Translations under genes and position numbers: made by a program
Part shown: positions 58,113 to 64,000 of the stretch, in pieces
Numbering within the stretch: position 1 is the first letter of the stretch
How the letters are laid out: the number at the start of each line of letters is the position of its first letter
Notes under the pieces: generated by a model
Told to the model about the DNA's origin: nothing
Databases searched by the model: none
What the model saw: only the letters and a program-made list of their open reading frames with translations
Source: Paenarthrobacter ureafaciens
GTDB taxonomy: Bacteria; Actinomycetota; Actinomycetes; Actinomycetales; Micrococcaceae
NCBI RefSeq assembly: GCF_004028095.1
Contig: NZ_SBHM01000007.1
Span: 1-64,000, forward strand
Direction of reading: 5' to 3'
DNA length: 64,000 nucleotides

Positions 58113-59078
58113 GTGACTTTGCAACGCACCGAAGCAAATGGCGACGGCGCTTCTCCCTTTGTTGAGCTGGACCGGCAGACCTGGTCCCGGCTTGCGGCCC
58201 AGATGGAGCAGCCCCTCAACGAAGAGGACATCTTCCGCCTCCGCGGCCTCGGCGACCCCCTTGATATGAAGGAAGTACGGGAGGTGTATCTCCCGCTTTC
58301 CCGCCTCCTGCACCTCTACGTGGAGGCCTCGCACCAGCTGCACGCAGCCACCACTACCTTCCTTGGCGAACAAACACTGCGCACGCCCTTCGTGATCGGC
58401 GTGGCCGGATCCGTCGCGGTGGGCAAGTCCACCATCGCCCGTGTGCTCCGCGAGATGCTCCGCCGCTGGCCCGGGACCCCGAATGTGGAACTCATCACCA
58501 CCGATGGATTCCTCTATCCCTTGGCCGAGCTGAAGCGGCGCCATCTGCTCGAGCGGAAAGGGTTCCCCGAGTCCTATGACCGGCGTGCGCTGTTACGCTT
58601 CGTGTCCGCCGTCAAGGGCGGCGCCGAGGAAGTGCGGGCGCCTTGGTACTCGCACGTCACCTACGACATCGTGCCGGGCAAGGAAGTGGTGGTCCGCCGG
58701 CCCGACGTCCTGATTGTGGAAGGCCTCAACGTGTTGGCGCCCGCACGCCCCCGCATCGACGGGAAGCAGGGCCTGGCCCTGAGCGACTTCTTCGATTTCT
58801 CCATCTACGTCGACGCCAAGACCTCCTACATCGAGGAATGGTACGTAGACCGGTTCCGCAAGCTCCGCACCACGGCCTTCGCCCAGCCGGAGTCCTACTT
58901 CCACCGCTACGCCACCCTGTCTGACGAGGACGCCGAGTCAACCGCCCGTGGCATCTGGAAGCGGATCAACGAACCCAACCTCGAAGAGAACGTCCTCCCC
59001 ACCCGGGGGCGCGCCCAGCTGGTGCTCACCAAGGATGCGGACCACTCCATCCGGCGCATGCTTCTGCGGAAGGTATGA
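58113..59078 (+). CDS. coaA: Type I pantothenate kinase
   Basis: First step of CoA synthesis. The 321-residue protein has the P-loop [12 protein letters not shown] at 97-107, TTDGFLYP, the [17 protein letters not shown] segment, and VIVEGLNVL, all typical of CoaA. GTG 58113 ([12 protein letters not shown]) is the likely start; an in-frame ATG at 58032 would add 27 unrelated residues. Its stop overlaps the start of the following lipoprotein gene (ATGA). Confidence 0.94.
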   Translation: MTLQRTEANGDGASPFVELDRQTWSRLAAQMEQPLNEEDIFRLRGLGDPLDMKEVREVYLPLSRLLHLYVEASHQLHAATTTFLGEQTLRTPFVIGVAGSVAVGKSTIARVLREMLRRWPGTPNVELITTDGFLYPLAELKRRHLLERKGFPESYDRRALLRFVSAVKGGAEEVRAPWYSHVTYDIVPGKEVVVRRPDVLIVEGLNVLAPARPRIDGKQGLALSDFFDFSIYVDAKTSYIEEWYVDRFRKLRTTAFAQPESYFHRYATLSDEDAESTARGIWKRINEPNLEENVLPTRGRAQLVLTKDADHSIRRMLLRKV

Positions 59079-59935
59079 CGCCCGTGGGAAGCACAGGGCA
59101 GCCCAGCAGGCGGGCATTCACGGGGCTGTTGACCGCCGGCGCCGGTCTCATCGCCCTCTCCGCCTGCACCCCTGAGACGTCCACGCCCTCCCCCGCTGCG
59201 GCTGACGCGCCAACCGGCACTCCCTCAGCAGCCGCCACTACCCCCGCTCCGGAAGTGACTCCTGCGGCAGCGGCCACCAGCACTCCAACGTCAGCTGCAT
59301 CCAGTCCGTCGCCGTCGGGCGCTGCCGCTACGCAGTACTCACTCACCGACCCCGCCAGCCCCTGGGTGGTGGTCAACAAGCACCGTCCCCTGAACCCGCA
59401 AAACTACGTGCCCGCCGATCTGGTGCAGCCCGCCGTGCGGCTCGCCGTCAGCGGCGAAGCGAGCCTGCTGAACACTACGACAGCGGCTGCCGCAGAAAAG
59501 ATGTTCGGCGCGGCGGCAGCGGAGGGCGTCATCATGGCCTTGGCCTCCGGCTACCGGTCCTATTCCACCCAAGTGGCCACCTACAACGGCTACGTCGCCG
59601 GCAGCGGCCAGGCAGCTGCGGACCGTGCGTCGGCCAGGCCGGGCTTCTCCGAACACCAAACCGGCTGGTCCTTCGACATCTCCGACGGCGGTGGAGCATG
59701 CAGCTTCCAGCCATGTTTCGCGGAACAGCCTGCCGCAGTATGGGCCAAAGCGAACGCATACAAGTTCGGCTTCGTGGTCCGCTATCCGTGGATGTTCCAC
59801 GAGATCACCGGCTACTTCTACGAGTCATGGCACCTGAGGTACATCGGCGTGGAGGCAGCCACGGCCATGGCCACGGGCGGCATTGCCACCTTGGAGGAGT
59901 ACTTTGGCCTGGAGGCCGCGCCGGACTACCTGTGA
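59075..59935 (+). CDS. VanY-type D-alanyl-D-alanine carboxypeptidase lipoprotein
   Basis: A 286-residue exported protein. The N-terminus has twin arginines (SRRAFTGLL, residues 11-19) and a lipobox ending LSAC with Cys31, so it is probably a Tat-exported lipoprotein. A Thr/Pro/Ala-rich linker follows to about residue 85. The M15B peptidase domain has [12 protein letters not shown], the zinc ligands in [13 protein letters not shown], and WHLRYIG. It would trim peptidoglycan stem peptides. Translational coupling to coaA is unusual functionally but clear from the overlap. Confidence 0.9.
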   Translation: MTPVGSTGQPSRRAFTGLLTAGAGLIALSACTPETSTPSPAAADAPTGTPSAAATTPAPEVTPAAAATSTPTSAASSPSPSGAAATQYSLTDPASPWVVVNKHRPLNPQNYVPADLVQPAVRLAVSGEASLLNTTTAAAAEKMFGAAAAEGVIMALASGYRSYSTQVATYNGYVAGSGQAAADRASARPGFSEHQTGWSFDISDGGGACSFQPCFAEQPAAVWAKANAYKFGFVVRYPWMFHEITGYFYESWHLRYIGVEAATAMATGGIATLEEYFGLEAAPDYL

Positions 59936-59969
59936 GATCCAGCGGCGGGCTGCTCCCGCTTTAACGAAC

Positions 59970-60001
59970 GCGGCCCGCTCCCCTTTCCGAGGGCGGGCCG
60001 C
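59970..60001. terminator. bidirectional terminator between VanY-like gene and glmM
   Basis: GCGGCCCGC (59970-59978) pairs with GCGGGCCGC (59993-60001), with CCCT/AGGG extending the stem inward. The two flanking genes converge on it. Confidence 0.8.
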
Positions 60002-60019
60002 TTTCGTAAAGTCAGAGCC

Positions 60020-61384
60020 TCAGACAGCCAGCTCGGTAGACACTGCCAAACGTTCCTTGACCACGGCAGCCAGGCCGGTGCAGATGCGCTCAGCGGTTTC
60101 CATGTCCGCAGCTTCAACCATGACGCGCACCAGCGCTTCCGTGCCGGAAGGACGGAGCAATACACGGCCAGTCTCGCCGAGTTCCTCAGTAGCGGCGGCA
60201 ACGGCAGCTGCCACGCCCTCATCGGTTCCGGCGCGGGCCTTGTCCACGCCCTTGACGTTGATCATGAGCTGCGGAAGCTTGGTCATCGCGGTAGCGAGTT
60301 CCTGCAGGCTGCGTCCGGTGAGCGCCACTTGGGCAGCCAGCTGGAGACCGGTCAGGACACCGTCGCCCGTGGTGGCGTAGTCGGAGAAGATCACGTGGCC
60401 GGACTGTTCGCCGCCCAGGTTGTAGCCGCCGTCGCGCATCTCCTCGAGGACGTAGCGGTCTCCAACGGCGGTTTCACGGATGGTGATGCCGGCGTCGCGA
60501 AGGGCGATCTTCAGTCCAAGGTTGCTCATCACGGTGGCAACCAGGATGTTGTCCTTGAGCTTGCCGGCCTTGTTCAGGGCCAACGCCAAGATGGCCATGA
60601 TCTGGTCGCCATCCACCTCGTTTCCGGCGTGGTCAACGGCAAGGCAACGGTCGGCGTCGCCGTCGTGGGCAATGCCCAGGTCCGCACCGTGCTGAACCAC
60701 CGCTTCCTTGAGCGGGCCAAGGTGCGTGGAGCCGACGCCGTCGTTAATGTTCAGGCCGTCAGGCTCGGCGCCGATGACAACCACATCGGCGCCTGCGTCC
60801 TTGAATACCTGAGGCGAGCAACCGCTGGCAGCACCGTGCGCGCAGTCCAGGACTACTTTGAGGCCGTCCAAGCGCTTGGGCAGCGTGCGGAGGAGATGGA
60901 CGATGTAGCGGTCCTCGGCGTCGGAGAAACGCTGGATGCGGCCAACGTCGCCACCCACGGGGCGCTGCGGCTCCTTGCCGAGCTGCGCCTCGATGGCATC
61001 TTCCACCTCGTCGGGGAGCTTCTGTCCGCCCCGGGCAAAGAACTTAATGCCGTTGTCCGGCGCCGGGTTGTGGGAGGCCGACAGCATCACGCCGAAGTCG
61101 GCGTCGAGGTCTGCCACCAAGTAAGCGGCGGCGGGAGTGGGCAGCACACCGGCGTCGTAGACGTCCACGCCGGAGCTCGAAAGCCCGGCTTCGACGGCCG
61201 CGGCGAGGAATTCACCGCTGGCCCGGGGGTCCCTGGCGACGACGGCGCGCGGCCGCTTACCGTCGGTTGTGCGGTCATGGCCGAGTACGACGGCGGCGGC
61301 CTGGGCGAGCTGCATAGCCAGCTCCGCGGTAAGCAATCCGTTCGCGAGACCGCGCACGCCATCTGTTCCAAATAATCTAGACAT
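60020..61384 (-). CDS. glmM: Phosphoglucosamine mutase
   Basis: Converts glucosamine-6-phosphate to glucosamine-1-phosphate for peptidoglycan. The 454-residue protein has FGTDGVRG at 5-12, the phosphoserine loop LSASHNP with Ser104, the metal motif HDGDADR near 245, the sugar-binding GGEQSGH near 330, and the C-terminal [12 protein letters not shown]. It follows rpsI in the same direction. Confidence 0.97.
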   Translation of the reverse strand: MSRLFGTDGVRGLANGLLTAELAMQLAQAAAVVLGHDRTTDGKRPRAVVARDPRASGEFLAAAVEAGLSSSGVDVYDAGVLPTPAAAYLVADLDADFGVMLSASHNPAPDNGIKFFARGGQKLPDEVEDAIEAQLGKEPQRPVGGDVGRIQRFSDAEDRYIVHLLRTLPKRLDGLKVVLDCAHGAASGCSPQVFKDAGADVVVIGAEPDGLNINDGVGSTHLGPLKEAVVQHGADLGIAHDGDADRCLAVDHAGNEVDGDQIMAILALALNKAGKLKDNILVATVMSNLGLKIALRDAGITIRETAVGDRYVLEEMRDGGYNLGGEQSGHVIFSDYATTGDGVLTGLQLAAQVALTGRSLQELATAMTKLPQLMINVKGVDKARAGTDEGVAAAVAAATEELGETGRVLLRPSGTEALVRVMVEAADMETAERICTGLAAVVKERLAVSTELAV

Positions 61385-61472
61385 CGGGTCAAGTTTAGAC
61401 GACGGCGGCCCGGCACCCGTTCACGGCGCGTACGGGAGCGTCACGCCCGCCGCGGTTTCCGCACGTTAAACG

Positions 61473-61513
61473 ACGGAAGCCCGCCCCACCAAATAGTGGA
61501 AACGGGCTTCCGT
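61473..61513 (-). terminator. terminator after rpsI
   Basis: ACGGAAGCCCG (61473-61483) pairs with CGGGCTTCCGT (61503-61513), 11 perfect pairs with CCAC/GTGG pairing within the loop. It lies 25 bases past the rpsI stop and separates it from glmM. Confidence 0.85.
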
Positions 61514-61538
61514 GCCCCGCGAGGGGGCGAAACGCAAT

Positions 61539-62045
61539 TTAGCGCTTGGAGTACTGCTGAGCCTTACGTGCCTTCTTGAGACCGGCCTTCTTACGCTCGA
61601 TGACGCGGGCGTCACGAGTGAGGAAGCCAGCCTTCTTGAGGGTGGGGCGGTTGTTCTCGACGTCGATCTCGTTCAAGGAACGAGCAATGCCGAGACGCAG
61701 TGCGCCAGCCTGGCCGGAGGGGCCACCGCCGTGGATACGGGCGATGACGTCGTAAGCACCTTCGAGGTCAAGAACGCGGAACGGTTCGTTGACATCCTGC
61801 TGGTGCAGCTTGTTCGGGAAGTAGTTGGCCAGCTCGCGGCCGTTGATGGTCCACTTGCCGGAACCCGGAACAACGCGAACGCGTGCAACGGCTTCCTTGC
61901 GACGGCCAACAGCTGCACCGGCAACGGTCAGTGCGGGGCGCTCCTTCTTGGGCGCGTCCTCGGCGGGTGCGCTTTCAGAGGTGTAGCTGGTGAGGTTTTC
62001 CTCAGCCTCGACGGCTTCGGCGGTCAGTTCTTCGTTCTGAGCCAC
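61539..62045 (-). CDS. rpsI: 30S ribosomal protein S9
   Basis: The 168-residue S9 includes an acidic N-terminal extension of about 40 residues ([19 protein letters not shown]) as in other Actinobacteria, then the core [19 protein letters not shown], and the conserved C-terminus YSKR that reaches the ribosomal P site. GTG 62045 follows AAGGAGA. It is 37 bases after rplM in one operon. Confidence 0.97.
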   Translation of the reverse strand: MAQNEELTAEAVEAEENLTSYTSESAPAEDAPKKERPALTVAGAAVGRRKEAVARVRVVPGSGKWTINGRELANYFPNKLHQQDVNEPFRVLDLEGAYDVIARIHGGGPSGQAGALRLGIARSLNEIDVENNRPTLKKAGFLTRDARVIERKKAGLKKARKAQQYSKR

Positions 62046-62082
62046 GGTTCTCCTTGAATAAAAAGTTGTTTGGTGGCCAGGA

Positions 62083-62526
62083 CTACTGGGCGACCTGGGT
62101 GATTTCGAAAGTCTTCGGCTGCTGTGCAGCGTGCGGGTGCTCCGGGCCTGCGTAGACCTTGAGCTTGCCCAGCTGCTGGGCTGCAAGGGAGTTCTTGGGG
62201 AGCATGCCCTTGATGGCCTTCTCAACAGCGCGAACCGGGTTCTTCTCCAGCAGTTCTGCGTAGTTGACGGAGGTCAGGCCGCCCGGGTAACCGGAGTGGC
62301 GGTATGCGCGCTTCTGCTCCAGCTTGGCGCCGGTGAGGGCGACCTTTTCAGCGTTGATGATGATGACGAAGTCGCCCATGTCCATGTGGGACGCAAAGGT
62401 CGGCTTGTGCTTTCCGCGCAGCAGTGTTGCGGTCTGGCTGGCAAGACGACCAAGGACAACATCGGTGGCGTCAATGACGTGCCACTGGCGGTTGATATCG
62501 CCGGGCTTCGGGGTGTACGTACGCAC
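62083..62526 (-). CDS. rplM: 50S ribosomal protein L13
   Basis: A 147-residue L13: [38 protein letters not shown], then [18 protein letters not shown] and [15 protein letters not shown] are all conserved. Start is GTG 62526. It heads the rplM-rpsI operon, with a promoter about 200 bases upstream. Confidence 0.97.
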   Translation of the reverse strand: MRTYTPKPGDINRQWHVIDATDVVLGRLASQTATLLRGKHKPTFASHMDMGDFVIIINAEKVALTGAKLEQKRAYRHSGYPGGLTSVNYAELLEKNPVRAVEKAIKGMLPKNSLAAQQLGKLKVYAGPEHPHAAQQPKTFEITQVAQ

Positions 62527-62733
62527 GGTTTTGCCTCGTTCTTGTTCTGGCGTTCATGTTTTGGGACACGCAATAAGACGTGCACCTACTCTGTATGCGT
62601 TACCGGAGCAGAGGTGAGGGCTCTATAGACCAGTCATCCCAAAGTCTCGAAATGCCACCCGGGTTACTGACCCTGCAACTGGATCCCCAAGTGGGCATGT
62701 GTCATCGAGATAGGACACGCACAACGACTATAA

Positions 62734-62763
62734 ACAATACCTTCAACGGTATGTCCGGGTCAA
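62734..62763 (-). promoter_or_regulatory. predicted rplM-rpsI promoter with ~200-base leader
   Basis: On the minus strand: -35 TTGACC (62758-62763), 18-base spacer, -10 TATTGT (62734-62739). A second possible -10, TATAGA, lies nearer the gene at about 62622-62627. From the distal promoter the leader would be some 200 bases. The rest of 62527-62809, the divergent region with the prepilin peptidase gene, shows no gene. Confidence 0.5.
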
Positions 62764-62809
62764 AATGGGGTGACCGCGCCTTGGGGCCGGCTGCCTTTAA
62801 GGAGGGCTC

Positions 62810-63454
62810 ATGACCGACGGACTTACCCTGCCGCTCCTGCTCGCCCTGGGCGGCCTGCTGTTGAGTCCCTTGAGTGAGCTGCTCATCGCCCGGTCGCTCC
62901 CCCGGCTCGGCGGGCTTCCCTCTCTAAGGGTACGGATCACGACGGCGGCAGTCACCGCGCTGCTGTTCGGCTTGCTGGGGTGGCGTTTTGGTATTTCCCC
63001 GGAGCTGCCGGCCTTTCTTTTATTGGCCCTTCTTGGAGTGCAGCTTTCCCGAATTGATTTTGCCCTCCATTTACTGCCGAACGGCCTTGTTCTGAGTCTT
63101 CTGGGGGGCGGCTTGGTACTCCTGGGGGTCTCTTCCGCGCTCTCACCGGGGTGGCCGGAGCTGCTCAGAGCCCTCCTCGGAGGGCTGGTTTTGTTCGCCG
63201 GCTACCTGATTTTGGGAATTATTTCGCCGCGCAGCCTCGGAATGGGCGATGTGAAGCTCGCAGCTCCGCTTGGACTGTACTTGGGGTACTTGGGTTGGAA
63301 GCAAGTACTCTTCGGCGGACTACTGGGGTTCGTGGTGGGCGGGGTGCTCACGGTGCTGATGTTACGGCTGAGATCCGCGGAAAAACCGGCCGAAACGGCC
63401 CACGGCCCCGCTATGGTTGCAGCTGCCCTGGGCGTCGTGCTGGTGCTCCAGTAG
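62810..63454 (+). CDS. A24 family prepilin peptidase (TadV/CpaA-like)
   Basis: A 214-residue, about six-pass membrane aspartic protease that cleaves Flp-type prepilins. The two catalytic aspartates are visible: Asp83 in RIDFALHLLPN (D-x6-PN type) and Asp147 in GMGDVKLAAPLG. It lacks the N-terminal methylase domain of PilD, as expected for TadV-like enzymes. ATG 62810 follows AAGGAGG. A Flp pilin gene, its likely substrate, starts 332 bases downstream. Confidence 0.9.
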   Translation: MTDGLTLPLLLALGGLLLSPLSELLIARSLPRLGGLPSLRVRITTAAVTALLFGLLGWRFGISPELPAFLLLALLGVQLSRIDFALHLLPNGLVLSLLGGGLVLLGVSSALSPGWPELLRALLGGLVLFAGYLILGIISPRSLGMGDVKLAAPLGLYLGYLGWKQVLFGGLLGFVVGGVLTVLMLRLRSAEKPAETAHGPAMVAAALGVVLVLQ

Positions 63455-63786
63455 TACGTCCTTAGCTCTTCTCTTCGGGGTCCGCAGCGGCCGGTTCCGC
63501 CCGGAAAAACCTAAGTCTCCTGAGCTTTCCAAGTAGTCCCATGGCTGTTTCCGTGCCAAAACTGAGTACTCCCCCGGGACCCTACGTGTGAGCGGATATT
63601 GGCGCGCCAATAAATCGAGTACGACTACGCATTGTTCCTTGCCATGCCCCTGGGGAATTCTTGAGACATCGAATTCCGGACCGCTAAAGGAAATACGGGG
63701 GTAGTTCGGAGGACGTAGCAAATTCACATAATTTGCGGACCTATAACCCATTATTTGACAAATCATTATCTGGGAAGGATTTTCCA
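63455..63786 (+). other. 332-base intergenic leader before flp
   Basis: No gene seen. It contains a perfect 14-base palindrome ATTGGCGCGCCAAT at 63598-63611, an AT-rich stretch before the pilin start (about 63725-63775), and an AAGGA ribosome binding site near 63775. The length and lower GC suggest an independent promoter for the pilin. I could not fix -10/-35 boxes with confidence. Confidence 0.5.
63598..63611. promoter_or_regulatory. 14-base perfect palindrome upstream of flp
   Basis: ATTGGCGCGCCAAT, perfectly self-complementary, 175 bases before the pilin start codon. It could be an operator, or the chance result of a GC-rich core; there is no second copy nearby. Confidence 0.3.
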
Positions 63787-63981
63787 ATGTCTTCACTTAT
63801 GCTTTCCGTCACCACGTTCATCGCCGGCATCAAGACCCGCCTCACCAAGGAAGAGAAGGGCGCCACGATGGTTGAGTACGGCATCATGATCGCGTTTATT
63901 GCCCTCTTGGTTTTGGGAGCTGTTTCCCTCCTCGGCCCGCAGATCGCCAACCTGTTCACACAGGTCGACAACGCCATCTAG
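63787..63981 (+). CDS. flp: Flp family type IVb pilin
   Basis: A 64-residue prepilin. After a 25-residue leader (basic, ending KEEKG) the mature protein would start ATMVEYG with Glu at +5 and Tyr at +6, the Flp signature, followed by the hydrophobic assembly helix IMIAFIALLVLGAVSLLG. Cleavage between Gly25 and Ala26 would be done by the TadV-like peptidase upstream. ATG 63787 is chosen as start because AAGGA precedes it. Other tad genes probably continue beyond the window. Confidence 0.93.
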   Translation: MSSLMLSVTTFIAGIKTRLTKEEKGATMVEYGIMIAFIALLVLGAVSLLGPQIANLFTQVDNAI

Positions 63982-64000
63982 CTGATCGCTTTACAGGCTG

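Overview
The window is high-GC actinobacterial chromosome. Gene content and protein style point to the Micrococcaceae, most likely Arthrobacter/Paenarthrobacter: mycothiol glycosyltransferase MshA, GuaB3, a His-tailed GroEL next to groES, GlpR-like and DUF3817/SURF1 neighbours, a Zur-type box before a CobW-like gene with a cysteine-free L36, and a TadV/Flp pilus pair. I see no rRNA, tRNA, insertion sequence, prophage or CRISPR array. It reads as core chromosome, mostly on the minus strand, with a few accessory patches.

Layout. 1-5.1 kb: a cut-off NAD(P)-binding protein, a GlpR-like membrane protein, RimJ-type acetyltransferase and GalU (minus), then 5-formyl-THF cyclo-ligase, FmdB and a SAF-domain protein (plus). 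5.1-9.4 kb: a giant DUF4011/SF1-helicase/Vsr-like protein whose Walker A lysine is replaced by glutamine. 9.5-22.2 kb: guaA, DUF3817, SURF1, a PTS EIIA, glpD, a three-gene WXG100-protein module, guaB3, an ABC exporter and guaB. 22.4-26.6 kb: two tandem acyltransferase-3/SGNH O-acyltransferases. 27-29.2 kb: groES-groEL behind two CIRCE operators. 29.2-34.5 kb: a small membrane protein, a THUMP-like methyltransferase, a shikimate dehydrogenase, the CobW-like/rpmJ zinc-starvation pair and a YbdK-type carboxylate-amine ligase. 34.5-38.7 kb: alr-tsaE-tsaB-rimI-tsaD as one overlapping operon. 38.8-54.1 kb: a carbohydrate/osmolyte block (PfkB kinase, GH4, GNAT, mshA, fhs, ino1, aldo/keto reductase, treZ-treY-treX). 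54.1-62.5 kb: nnr, acpS, glmS, coaA with a VanY-like lipoprotein, glmM, rpsI, rplM. 62.8-64 kb: a TadV-type prepilin peptidase and a Flp pilin.

The minus-strand genes rplM-rpsI-glmM-glmS-acpS-nnr, alr-tsaEB-rimI-tsaD, groES-groEL, guaB-guaB3-guaA keep what I recall as the usual actinobacterial order, with blocks inserted between them. Functional links inside the window: Ino1 makes the inositol phosphate that MshA glycosylates; TreX, TreY and TreZ together turn glycogen into trehalose; GlmS and GlmM make the glucosamine-1-phosphate used for peptidoglycan; GuaB and GuaA are consecutive steps to GMP.

The most interesting unexplained structure is a family of 32-bp tandem repeats in three separate intergenic arrays (after groEL, fhs and the aldo/keto reductase). 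All have the same period, share 19 of 32 positions in a hand alignment, and lie in the same orientation just downstream of a gene. Other items worth a second look are the degenerate helicase-nuclease, the WXG100/chaperone-like/multi-TM module, and the CobW-like protein that has lost its P-loop.
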